Both the position numbers and the translations under genes were made by a program. A stretch of 64,000 bases of DNA from Flavobacteriaceae bacterium D16 (lineage in GTDB: Bacteria > Bacteroidota > Bacteroidia > Flavobacteriales > Flavobacteriaceae): positions 186,001-250,000 of the forward strand of contig JAJTJC010000036.1 in the NCBI GenBank assembly GCA_021295155.1. The letters run 5' to 3'. Within the stretch, counting starts at the first letter, position 1, and each line of letters starts with the position of its first letter. Positions 16,264-24,839 of this stretch are shown here, piece by piece. Under the pieces are notes generated by a model. It searched no databases. It was not told the DNA's origin and saw nothing but the letters and a program-made list of their open reading frames with translations.

Positions 16264-17168
16264 CAGAACAACCTATTTAGTACTATATCAATGTCAATTA
16301 ACAAGATACTGAATACACCGGCTACTATGGCAAACTTAAGAATGTTGTGCAACCATACATAGTGCTTTTTCCCTTCAGCTTTCCACAATAACATAAGGAA
16401 CAAGACCATAAGCACTATACTTCCCATAAAATATAAATACATATAGCCTACATCAAAAGTGCGTATCAATAACAATGCCGGTACAAGGGTAAAGAGGATG
16501 AGCAATGAGATACTGATCTTTGAAAAAAGAGTGCCGTAGAGTATTGGGATGGTACGGTATCCCTGTGCCAGGTCACCAACCATATTTTCCAGGTCCTTCA
16601 CCAACTCCCGCGCGAGGATCAATAAGAACAGGAATACAGCATGTACAAATATGACCGTTTCGAAATTCTTGTAGTATACAAAAACGGCAAAAAAAGGAGC
16701 AATGGCCAGAGTAGCTGAAACAAAGTTGCCGAAAAAGGGGATTCGCTTCAGTTTATGGGAATATAACCAGATTCCAAAGATGTAGGCTGAGAAAAAAACA
16801 GAAGCTCGAAATGAAATATAACTACCCAATAATACGGCAAGGAAGTTGAGTACAAAATACGCCGATAATTTGGTTCGTTGGCTCACCAGACGATCAAGCA
16901 TACTTTTATGTGGTTTGTTGATCAGGTCCTTTTCCGAGTCGTAGAAACTATTAATGATATATCCGCCTGCAATTACCAGGGCCGAAGCCAGGACCAGCAC
17001 AAACAACTTAGGGTCCAGTACTACTTCCCTAATCGGCAGATCGGGAGAAAGAATAAAGAGTGAAGCCAGGTATTGTGCCAGGATTATCATCAAGACATTG
17101 TACCCTCTGACTATAGAGAATAGGCTCAACATCTTGAGCAACAAGAGTCTGTTTTTTCTACTAAGCAT
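16263..17168 (-). CDS. UbiA-type prenyltransferase
   Basis: A 301-residue integral membrane protein with about eight hydrophobic helices. The first Asp-rich motif is NSFYDSEKDLINKP (Asn73, Asp77, Asp81), and a second lies in ARELVKDLENMVGD. UbiA enzymes attach prenyl diphosphates to acceptors. Bacteroidota homologues near mevalonate genes are usually annotated as geranylgeranylglycerol-phosphate geranylgeranyltransferase, but quinone or other prenylation cannot be excluded. It lies 9 bp after the mevalonate kinase gene, fitting use of prenyl diphosphate made by that pathway. Confidence 0.85.
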   Translation of the reverse strand: MLSRKNRLLLLKMLSLFSIVRGYNVLMIILAQYLASLFILSPDLPIREVVLDPKLFVLVLASALVIAGGYIINSFYDSEKDLINKPHKSMLDRLVSQRTKLSAYFVLNFLAVLLGSYISFRASVFFSAYIFGIWLYSHKLKRIPFFGNFVSATLAIAPFFAVFVYYKNFETVIFVHAVFLFLLILARELVKDLENMVGDLAQGYRTIPILYGTLFSKISISLLILFTLVPALLLIRTFDVGYMYLYFMGSIVLMVLFLMLLWKAEGKKHYVWLHNILKFAIVAGVFSILLIDIDIVLNRLF

Positions 17169-17177
17169 AAAGGGTAC

Positions 17178-18116
17178 TTAGAAGGTATATACCACTTCAA
17201 GAGAATGCCCTTTTAGGGCACTGCGCGCTTTATCGATATCCTGAGTAAAACCTAGAATATAGCCTCCTCCTCCGGAACCACATAGCTTCAGATAGTAATC
17301 GTTAGTTTCAATACCCTGCCTCCAAAGCTGATGAAATTCTTTGGGAATCATAGGTTTGAAATGATCGAAGACCACGTGAGAAAGCTCTTTGAGGTTACTA
17401 AAGAGCGATTTGACATTCCCGCTGATAAAATCCTCCACACAGGCATCTGTATGCTTGATGAATTGATCTTTAAGCACAGTTCGGAATCCCTCATTCTTGA
17501 GTTTTTCCATGAATATCTCTACCATGGGAGCCGTTTCTCCGGTAATCCCACTATCCAGAAGGAAAACTGCTCCTGTACCCTGTAAATTCTGTGAAGGGAT
17601 GCTGGTTGATTCCACATTATCCTGGGAATTGATAAGTATGGGCAGACTGAGGTAGCTGTTCAAGGGATCGAGACCAGAAGATTTTCCATGAAAAAAGGAC
17701 TCCATCTTACCGAGTATCTCTTTGAGCCTTAATAATTTTTCCCGGGTGAGGTTTTCCAGTACGGTGATCTTGTTATAGGCATAGCGATCGTAGATAGCCG
17801 CAACCAGTGCGCCACTGCTCCCCACACCATATCCCTGAGGAATAGAACTGTCAAAATATAATCCTTGTTCAATATCGGCCTGCAGGCTTTCCAGGTCAAA
17901 GGTTAACAATTCCGGTGACTCAGTCTGAAGCCTTTCCAGATGTGAAGCAAATTTGCTAAGGCTGTGATTTGATTTTTGGGCAGTTTCGTCAGGCTCGGAA
18001 GATTTCTTCAGGGCGCCTTTGAAGAAATTATAGGGTATCGAAAGGCCTTTGGAATCCTTAATGATGCCATATTCACCAAATAACAGAATTTTGGAATAAA
18101 AGAGAGGGCCCTTCAT
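17178..18116 (-). CDS. mvk: Mevalonate kinase-type GHMP kinase
   Basis: A 312-residue GHMP kinase. The N-terminus KILLFGEYGIIK is the family opening. The ATP loop is QGYGVGSSGALVAAIYD (about residues 94-110). The C-terminal glycine motif is KLCGSGGGGYILGF. Together with mvaD 60 bp upstream and a prenyltransferase downstream, it most likely phosphorylates mevalonate. Phosphomevalonate kinase is the main alternative, and one of these two steps must be encoded elsewhere. Confidence 0.82.
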   Translation of the reverse strand: MKGPLFYSKILLFGEYGIIKDSKGLSIPYNFFKGALKKSSEPDETAQKSNHSLSKFASHLERLQTESPELLTFDLESLQADIEQGLYFDSSIPQGYGVGSSGALVAAIYDRYAYNKITVLENLTREKLLRLKEILGKMESFFHGKSSGLDPLNSYLSLPILINSQDNVESTSIPSQNLQGTGAVFLLDSGITGETAPMVEIFMEKLKNEGFRTVLKDQFIKHTDACVEDFISGNVKSLFSNLKELSHVVFDHFKPMIPKEFHQLWRQGIETNDYYLKLCGSGGGGYILGFTQDIDKARSALKGHSLEVVYTF

Positions 18117-18176
18117 AATTTTTTCTACCGCAATACTAATTCAAATTTACATTTAATTTCCAAACAGACTCCTGTC

Positions 18177-19259
18177 CTAGGAAATTATAGTGCCTTTTCC
18201 AACTTGGTCGCAAATATACTGTCCGTTTTCACAATACGCAACTAACTCATTCTTAATAAATTGTAAAACTTTCCCACTGTGCTTCCGTGGATATAGCAGA
18301 TGAACATTGGCTCCGGCGTCAAGGGTAAAGCATAGCGGTATACCGGTTTCACGCCTGAATTCCCATACTGATTCGATAATAGAAAGGGTGTTAGGTTTCA
18401 TCAGCATGAAGTAGGGAGCGCTGGTCATCATCATGGCATGTAAGGTCATCGCTTCTCTTTCCACAAGGGTAACAAACGCATCCAGATCTCCGCTAATTAA
18501 GACTTTTTTTATCTCCTTTAAATGCCTGTGGGCCTGTTTAAATCGTTGTTTGGCATAAGGATGGCCTTCCATAAGCTTATGACCAACTGTACTGCTAATC
18601 TGTTTCTGACCGCGGTGTACCAGAAGAATGGTGTCCTGATAGTCTTTGAAAACATCGGCAAGGGTATTGGAAAAAGGAATACCATATAAATCGGAACTTG
18701 CCGGTATATGTTTATTTGCTCCCCAAACTACTACACTGCCAGAAATACTCCGGCAGGCACTTCCGGAACCCAGACGAGCAAGGAAAGACGACTTCTGATT
18801 CGCGAATTGCTGGTCCATTCCAGGATGATGTCTTCTCTCCAATTCTACCAGGCTAGCAGCCAATGCCGCCATTGCGCTGGCAGATGAGGCAATGCCACTA
18901 CTATGGGGAAAGGAATTGGAAGATGAAATTTTCAGATGATACAGATTCAGAAATGGCAGGTACTTATTTGTCCTGTCAAAGAAAGTTTTCAGTTTGGGTT
19001 CAAAATCGGGTTTGGGCTGTCCTTCAAAAAGAAACTCAAAGGAACAACCATCCTTTTCCCCCGAGTTTATACTGTATGCTACGGTAGTTGTTGTGGTGCA
19101 GGTATTCAGGGTAAAACTAATGGAAGGATTCGCCGGAATCTGGTTTGGAAATTTCCCCCAATATTTGACCAGAGCAATATTACTTGGAGCCTCGGATTGA
19201 ATAATCCCGGGGACTATCGAGCTAAATGGGTCGGACGGAATAAAGTCCTTCTCAGTCAT
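18177..19259 (-). CDS. mvaD: Diphosphomevalonate decarboxylase
   Basis: A 360-residue GHMP enzyme. APSNIALVKYWGK (about 24-36) is diagnostic of this decarboxylase, SSGIASSASAMAALA (about 120-134) is the ATP loop, and the C-terminal LDAGANVHLLYP carries the essential Asp. It converts diphosphomevalonate to isopentenyl diphosphate with ATP, showing that the organism uses the mevalonate pathway, as is common in Flavobacteriia. It is the first gene of the minus-strand isoprenoid unit and diverges from tspO. Confidence 0.93.
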   Translation of the reverse strand: MTEKDFIPSDPFSSIVPGIIQSEAPSNIALVKYWGKFPNQIPANPSISFTLNTCTTTTTVAYSINSGEKDGCSFEFLFEGQPKPDFEPKLKTFFDRTNKYLPFLNLYHLKISSSNSFPHSSGIASSASAMAALAASLVELERRHHPGMDQQFANQKSSFLARLGSGSACRSISGSVVVWGANKHIPASSDLYGIPFSNTLADVFKDYQDTILLVHRGQKQISSTVGHKLMEGHPYAKQRFKQAHRHLKEIKKVLISGDLDAFVTLVEREAMTLHAMMMTSAPYFMLMKPNTLSIIESVWEFRRETGIPLCFTLDAGANVHLLYPRKHSGKVLQFIKNELVAYCENGQYICDQVGKGTIIS

Positions 19260-19276
19260 ATGGTATTGCCTTTCTG

Positions 19277-19284
19277 CAAAGATA
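19277..19284 (-). promoter_or_regulatory. Candidate minus-7 element for mvaD operon
   Basis: On the minus strand TATCTTTG matches TAnnTTTG and lies 17 bp upstream of the mvaD ATG (19259). A clear TTG minus-33 element is not seen at the usual distance, so support is only partial. Confidence 0.35.
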
Positions 19285-19353
19285 ACTTTTACGGGACTTT
19301 GCTTTGCTACCTATGGAATTATTTTACTATTTTAGAGTGCAAGCCAACCAAAA

Positions 19354-19827
19354 TTGAAAAAACAAGCCTTCTACATATCCATATCCGTGGGGGTATGTCT
19401 CCTTATTGGGTTTTTATCAGGATTTGCCACGCAAAGTTCTGTTGGTGACTGGTATACAACGCTTAACAAACCAAGTTTTAATCCCCCCAACTGGATTTTT
19501 GGCCCTGTATGGACCGTCCTCTATATCATGATGGGTGTAGCTGCAGGGATCGTGTGGTCCAAGGGATTCTATCACAAATGGGTAAAGACAGCCCTATACC
19601 ATTTTGGCTTTCAATTGCTATTCAATGCCTTATGGAGTGTCGTATTCTTCGGGTTTCAAAACCCTTTCTGGGCGCTCCTTGTCATTCTGGTGCTCATGAT
19701 GCTAATCCTTGGTACTATTCGATGGTTTAACGTCGTAAGTAAAACTGCAGCTTACCTCATGATCCCCTATTTCTTATGGGTATGTTTTGCCTCCCTTTTG
19801 AATTATCGAATCTGGATGCTAAATTGA
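19354..19827 (+). CDS. tspO: TspO/MBR family tryptophan-rich sensory protein
   Basis: A 157-residue protein with five transmembrane helices and the family pattern WYTTLNKPSFNPPNWIFGPVW, then helices with conserved Trp and Asn (FNALWSVVFF). TspO binds tetrapyrroles and related ligands in the membrane and acts in stress and light responses; its ligand here is unknown. The start is TTG at 19354, giving KKQAFYISIS as N-terminus, since no suitable ATG precedes it. Its proximity to carotenoid/isoprenoid genes is common in light-exposed marine bacteria. Confidence 0.9.
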   Translation: MKKQAFYISISVGVCLLIGFLSGFATQSSVGDWYTTLNKPSFNPPNWIFGPVWTVLYIMMGVAAGIVWSKGFYHKWVKTALYHFGFQLLFNALWSVVFFGFQNPFWALLVILVLMMLILGTIRWFNVVSKTAAYLMIPYFLWVCFASLLNYRIWMLN

Positions 19828-19951
19828 ACCCTAAACCCCTTAGTTACCCTCATTATTTAAAGCTTGGGACCGCAATACCTATTATGCAAAATCAATTAAA
19901 TGAATTACATTTAAACCACACCACTAAGACAAAACCAACTTCTACGGATTT

Positions 19952-21448
19952 ATGGACCAGTATATCTTGGCGCTTGATCAGGGAACCACAAGCTGTCGCG
20001 CTGTAGTTTTTGATAAAAACGGGCAAATCATCTCCACCGCCCAGGAAGAATTTACACAGCATTTCCCTAATCCCGGATGGGTAGAGCACGATCCGCAGGA
20101 AATCTGGGAAACCCAATCCAATATGGCCAGGAAAGCCCTAGCAAAAATGGGTATTAATCCCAGTCAGATAGTGGGCCTTGGCATAACCAATCAACGTGAA
20201 ACCGTTGTTTTGTGGGATAAAAAAACAGGACAGCCAATCTATCCGGCCATTGTCTGGCAAGATAAACGGACCTCGGATTACTGTGATGAATTGAAATCTC
20301 AGGGATACGAGGATATGATACGAAAAAAAACGGGCCTGGTAATCGACGCCTATTTTTCCGGAACTAAAGTCAAGTGGATCCTGGATCACGTAGAAGGTGC
20401 CAGGGAGAAGGCAAGATCAGGTCAATTGCTTATGGGAACCATAGACACCTGGTTGATATGGAATATGACCCAGGGTGCAAAACACATAACAGATGTAACC
20501 AATGCCTGCAGGACCCTCTTTTTTAATATAAATACACTGGATTGGGATGATGAGATCCTGGAGCTGATGGATGTTCCAAAGCAGATGCTCCCTCAAGTAC
20601 ACCAATCGAGTGAAATTTATGGTAAGAGCTCCGAAGCATTTCTGGGGGAAGCAGTACCTATTTCAGGTATAGCCGGAGATCAGCAAGCGGCCTTGTTCGG
20701 ACAGATGTGCACACAAAAAGGCATGGTTAAAAATACCTATGGTACTGGCTGTTTTATGCTTATGAATATTGGTGAAAACCCTATTGTATCCGAAAATAAT
20801 TTGCTCACTTCTGTAGCCTGGCAAATCGGGGGCAAGACCCAATATATGCTTGAAGGCAGCATCTTTATTGCCGGTGCCGTTGTACAATGGTTGCGGGATA
20901 GTCTCAAGATCATAGAAAAATCGTCTGATGTGGAATCCCTTGCCTCATCAGTTGCCGATTCCGGGGGCGTCTATTTTGTTCCAGCCTTTGCCGGCTTGGG
21001 AGCGCCACATTGGAATCAGAAAGCTCGCGGGACCTTATTTGGATTAACCAGGGGAAGCACCGATGCTCATATTGCAAGGGCAGCCCTGGAAGCAATAGCC
21101 TACCAGACCATGGATATCGTTAAAGCCATGGAAGCCGATTCAGGAATAGCCATTGGTGAACTACGCGTAGATGGAGGTGCAACGATAAACAACCTGCTGA
21201 TGCAGTTTCAGGCCGATGTACTTAACACGGTTACTGTCCGCCCTAAAGTGGTAGAAACTACAGCAATGGGCGCGGCCTTTCTGGCGGGCCTGGCGGTAGG
21301 ATATTGGTCGGATCTTGATGATATTGAAAAGATATGGGAGGCCGAAACCTCCTTCACTCCTACTTCGGATAGAAAAAACGTGGAAGATGGAATAGCCGGC
21401 TGGTATCGTGCAATAGAAGCTTTGGAATTCTGGAGCAAGTCTCATTAA
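19952..21448 (+). CDS. glpK: Glycerol kinase
   Basis: At 498 residues it has the FGGY-kinase family length. The N-terminus [18 protein letters not shown] is the phosphate-1 motif. [15 protein letters not shown] and [10 protein letters not shown] are characteristic of GlpK, and the second half has [14 protein letters not shown] and a C-terminal [12 protein letters not shown]. It phosphorylates glycerol to glycerol-3-phosphate. It lies 10 bp from the facilitator gene, forming a classic uptake and trapping pair. Gap of 124 bp upstream without a clear consensus promoter. Confidence 0.96.
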   Translation: MDQYILALDQGTTSCRAVVFDKNGQIISTAQEEFTQHFPNPGWVEHDPQEIWETQSNMARKALAKMGINPSQIVGLGITNQRETVVLWDKKTGQPIYPAIVWQDKRTSDYCDELKSQGYEDMIRKKTGLVIDAYFSGTKVKWILDHVEGAREKARSGQLLMGTIDTWLIWNMTQGAKHITDVTNACRTLFFNINTLDWDDEILELMDVPKQMLPQVHQSSEIYGKSSEAFLGEAVPISGIAGDQQAALFGQMCTQKGMVKNTYGTGCFMLMNIGENPIVSENNLLTSVAWQIGGKTQYMLEGSIFIAGAVVQWLRDSLKIIEKSSDVESLASSVADSGGVYFVPAFAGLGAPHWNQKARGTLFGLTRGSTDAHIARAALEAIAYQTMDIVKAMEADSGIAIGELRVDGGATINNLLMQFQADVLNTVTVRPKVVETTAMGAAFLAGLAVGYWSDLDDIEKIWEAETSFTPTSDRKNVEDGIAGWYRAIEALEFWSKSH

Positions 21449-21458
21449 AATTTAGAGT

Positions 21459-22187
21459 ATGGAACCCTTTTATGCAGAAATAATAGGCACTTTTTTACTG
21501 ATACTTCTGGGATGCGGAGTTGTTGCAAACGTTGTTCTTGAAGGAACCAAAGGCAATGGCGGTGGTTGGATCGTGATAACCACAGGATGGGCCTTTGCAG
21601 TCTATATTGGTGTTTTGGTAGCGGGCCCTCACAGTGGGGCGCACATAAATCCCGCAGTCAGTATAAGTCTTGCAGCAGCAGGGGAATTTCCCTGGTCCGA
21701 TGTACCGACTTATATTGCAGCACAGTTAATAGGTGCCTTTGCCGCCGCCGCTATAGTCTGGATTATTTACAAAGATCATTTCAATGCAACTCCGGAACCG
21801 GGAAAAAAACTGGCTGTTTTTTCTACATCTCCCGCAATTAAGAACATCCCGATAAATTTGTTCAATGAGATTATCGGCACCTTTGTGCTTGTTTTTGCGG
21901 TTTTATACTTCACAGATGCAAGCCTGGAGAATACCGATCAAATAATTGGTTTAGGCTCTCTTGGCGCACTCCCGGTAGCTCTTGTGGTTTGGGGAATAGG
22001 CTTATCTCTTGGAGGTACAACTGGCTATGCGATTAACCCTGCCCGGGATCTCGGGCCTCGAATTGCCCATGCTATCCTTCCTATTAAGGGCAAAGGGGGT
22101 AGTAATTGGAATTACAGCTGGGTCCCTGTGATAGGGCCTATTATTGGCGGAGTAATTGCCGCTTTATTGTCGATCTTGCTATCCTGA
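21459..22187 (+). CDS. glpF: Glycerol facilitator (MIP/aquaporin family)
   Basis: A 242-residue channel with six transmembrane helices and two half-helices. The NPA boxes are HINPAVS (64-66) and INPARDLGPR (193-195). The Asp after the second NPAR (Asp197) marks aquaglyceroporins that pass glycerol, as in E. coli GlpF. It follows glpK by 10 bp. It ends 11 bp from the oppositely oriented glycerophosphodiesterase, so all three may serve glycerol recovery. Confidence 0.93.
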   Translation: MEPFYAEIIGTFLLILLGCGVVANVVLEGTKGNGGGWIVITTGWAFAVYIGVLVAGPHSGAHINPAVSISLAAAGEFPWSDVPTYIAAQLIGAFAAAAIVWIIYKDHFNATPEPGKKLAVFSTSPAIKNIPINLFNEIIGTFVLVFAVLYFTDASLENTDQIIGLGSLGALPVALVVWGIGLSLGGTTGYAINPARDLGPRIAHAILPIKGKGGSNWNYSWVPVIGPIIGGVIAALLSILLS

Positions 22188-22198
22188 ATTAGCTGAAA

Positions 22199-22948
22199 TT
22201 AGCGAGGTACACGTTCGGGGTAATCGCTTATGATACCATCAACTCCCATATCAATAAGTTCCTGTATGGTTTCTGGATCGTTGACTGTCCAGGTATAGAT
22301 TTTGAATCCTGCCTTGTGAATTGCTTCAATATTAGCGGAATTCAAAGAACGATAATTTGGATTGATCGCAACCGCTTTGAGCTCCTGAGCCACGGGTATT
22401 GCCTCCAGGGGATCCGACTCCGTTAGCACCGCAATCGGTATCTCCAGATTCAATTTACGCATATCCCTAAGCTCTTCCCAGTTAAAGCTTGAAATGAGGA
22501 TGTTGTCCCAGGACCAGCCTTCATCTTCAACGTAATAACTCATCATATGGTTTACCCGGTCGGCAGTTCCTGCCCCTTTTAACTCTATGTTCAGTGCTGC
22601 CTGTTTATCAATTAGTTTCACTACATCCTGAAGGATGGGAATGGGATGATTCCCGTCAAGGAGCAGACTTCTCATACTCAAAAAACTGTACTCCTCAATA
22701 TTACCTACTCCATTGGTCAGGCGTTCTACCCTTTCGTCATGAAAGACGGCAATTTCTCCCGTCCTGATTTTAAAAACATCAATTTCGATCATATCCACCC
22801 CCAGATCCAAAGCTTTCTGGATTGAAGGCAAACTGTTCTCTGTTTCGTGCCCCTTGGCACCACGGTGACCGATTACCAAATAGTCCTTCTCCATCGAATT
22901 ACAAGCTAACAAAAAAAGCAATAAAATAATTACAGAAAATTTACGCAT
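22199..22948 (-). CDS. Glycerophosphodiester phosphodiesterase lipoprotein
   Basis: A 249-residue GDPD-family enzyme. A signal peptide ends in a lipobox (LFLLAC, Cys16), so it is anchored in the periplasm or outer membrane. VIGHRGAKGHETENS carries the catalytic His28-Arg29, and IEIDVFKIRTGEIAVFHDE the metal-binding Glu/Asp and His. TVNDPETIQELIDMGVDGIISDYP is the usual end. It releases glycerol-3-phosphate from lipid head groups. It is the last gene of the alpha-glucan operon (12-bp gap) and points toward glpF, so its context suits both. Confidence 0.9.
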   Translation of the reverse strand: MRKFSVIILLLFLLACNSMEKDYLVIGHRGAKGHETENSLPSIQKALDLGVDMIEIDVFKIRTGEIAVFHDERVERLTNGVGNIEEYSFLSMRSLLLDGNHPIPILQDVVKLIDKQAALNIELKGAGTADRVNHMMSYYVEDEGWSWDNILISSFNWEELRDMRKLNLEIPIAVLTESDPLEAIPVAQELKAVAINPNYRSLNSANIEAIHKAGFKIYTWTVNDPETIQELIDMGVDGIISDYPERVPR

Positions 22949-22960
22949 GGCTTCCCTATT

Positions 22961-24832
22961 TTAATTTATCAACTTAAAAATAAAAGATTGCAGGGGTTGA
23001 AGCTCAACGGAAATTTGTCCAACTCCCTCCAAGACTTCAAGGGTATTATCCTCCTTATACAATATGTCCTGAACAGTATAGCTGCCGCCCTCTAATCCCC
23101 ATTTTTGGATTATGTGCCCGGGGATCTTCAGATCAAGATTGTAAGAACGGTCCGCATCAAAATTTGAAAGGACCACCAACTTTTCATTTTCGGACCAGCG
23201 CACATAGGACAGTACCCTGTGATCATACCCGGGAGTATGATCTTTGTTGTAAAAATGGATCTCTTCGTACGCCCCCATTAGCGCTTCACTAGCTATGGTG
23301 AAGTTCAGGAGGCGTTTATAGAAATCACGTAGTGCCTTTTCTTTTTCTGATAATTGACCTCCGTCAAATTGTTTATCATTGACCCATCGCTGATGATGGG
23401 GCACTCCGATATAATCGAAAATTGATGTTCTGGTCGGACTACCAAAACCTGCATTTTCAGCACCTGGCTCCCCTACTTCCTGACCAAAATAAATCATGGT
23501 GGGGGAGGTACTGATAGTAGCAGAAACCACCATGGCCGGCTTCCCTTTTTCGGCATCTCCAACAAAATCCGGGCTGGCTATACGCTGTTCATCATGGTTT
23601 TCAAGAAAATGGAGCATGTTATGTTCAATATCCTGCAGTCCTCTTTGAACTACCGGGATATGGTCTGTCCATCCATGCCCCTGCATGATATGCTTAATAC
23701 TATCGTACAATTCCACCTTATCGTAGAGATAGTCCATTTTTCCTTTTTTCAGGTAGTCTCTATACAAGGCTGGGTTATAGACCTCAGCGAGCAGCAAGGC
23801 ATCGGGATTACGTGATTTGATATGAGAATTCAGATAACTCCAGAATTCTACCGGCACCATTTCAGCCATGTCAAAACGGAAACCATCTACTCCCATTTCC
23901 TGCCAGTACCAGGCAATATCCCGAAATTTCTTCCAGGCCCCTGGCACATTCTTATCCTTCCAAAAAGCATAATGTGCCTGCTGATCTGTTTCCTCCATTC
24001 CCTCAGGAAGTGTATCAAAATCGTACGATCCATCCGGGCGCACACCATAGTTGATTTTTACCGTTTCATACCAATCATTGAAATCTGGTTTAGCCATTCG
24101 GGACCCATTGCCTGTCCATTTGGCAGGATTTTCATCAAAAAATCCATCAGAAAGCGGATGCTTTGCTCCACCTAATGGCACGAAATCTTCTGGAATATCC
24201 GGTACTTGAAATGCCTGGTCGGGTATGTAATAAAAATCATTATCCCTCTTATAAACTACAGTTACCTTATCATCTGCTCCAAAAGGTCTTTTCCCATCAG
24301 GTGTTGAAGCTCCCACATAATTTCGCGCCACGTGATTGGGAACAATATCAATAATTAATTTCATCCCCGCTTTGTGGGTACGCTCAATTAATTCCTGAAA
24401 TTCTTCCAGTCGCCTGGCCGGGTCCTCGGCAAGATCCGGATTCACGTTGTAGTAATCCTTTACGGCATAAGGAGATCCTGCTCTGCCTTTCACTACGTCC
24501 GGGTCATCACCCGGTATACCATATGAGCTGTAATCCGTTACCAAGGCGTGGTGGGGTACGCCCGTATACCAGATGTGTGTAACACCAAGGGCCCTGATCT
24601 CCGCTAATGCCTTATTTGAAAAATCTGAGAATTTACCTACCCCATTCTCCTCCAGCGTTCCCCAGGGAGTATTGGCGGAGTTGGTATTTCCAAAGAGGCG
24701 GGTAAAAACCTGATAAATGACTTTTTTCCTTTTCAGTTGCATCTGTTTTTCTTGTTTTTGCTCTGGATTTGTTTTCTGACTATCCCCGCAGGAAACAAAT
24801 AAACAAACCATTAAAATAATCCATATTCGCAT
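22961..24832 (-). CDS. GH13 alpha-amylase-family lipoprotein
   Basis: A 623-residue exported enzyme. The signal peptide has a lipobox (LFVSC, Cys15), then a charged linker. The GH13 regions appear in order: IIDIVPNHV (162-168), GFRFDMAEM with nucleophile Asp321, LLAEVYN with acid/base Glu350, and ENHDEQR with Asp414. A beta-rich C-terminal domain follows after about residue 530. Asp after the ENH is intact, so the enzyme should be active on alpha-glucan. It sits between a second GH13 and the GDPD gene. Probably surface-exposed or periplasmic; SusG-like by position, though it lacks obvious extra starch-binding modules. Confidence 0.9.
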   Translation of the reverse strand: MRIWIILMVCLFVSCGDSQKTNPEQKQEKQMQLKRKKVIYQVFTRLFGNTNSANTPWGTLEENGVGKFSDFSNKALAEIRALGVTHIWYTGVPHHALVTDYSSYGIPGDDPDVVKGRAGSPYAVKDYYNVNPDLAEDPARRLEEFQELIERTHKAGMKLIIDIVPNHVARNYVGASTPDGKRPFGADDKVTVVYKRDNDFYYIPDQAFQVPDIPEDFVPLGGAKHPLSDGFFDENPAKWTGNGSRMAKPDFNDWYETVKINYGVRPDGSYDFDTLPEGMEETDQQAHYAFWKDKNVPGAWKKFRDIAWYWQEMGVDGFRFDMAEMVPVEFWSYLNSHIKSRNPDALLLAEVYNPALYRDYLKKGKMDYLYDKVELYDSIKHIMQGHGWTDHIPVVQRGLQDIEHNMLHFLENHDEQRIASPDFVGDAEKGKPAMVVSATISTSPTMIYFGQEVGEPGAENAGFGSPTRTSIFDYIGVPHHQRWVNDKQFDGGQLSEKEKALRDFYKRLLNFTIASEALMGAYEEIHFYNKDHTPGYDHRVLSYVRWSENEKLVVLSNFDADRSYNLDLKIPGHIIQKWGLEGGSYTVQDILYKEDNTLEVLEGVGQISVELQPLQSFIFKLIN

Positions 24833-24839
24833 AGGTCGC

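Noticed and set aside
18936-19448. 170-codon plus-strand open frame across mvaD start and tspO start
   Set aside because: It runs antisense to mvaD and out of frame with tspO, both clear genes, and its peptide has no domain features.
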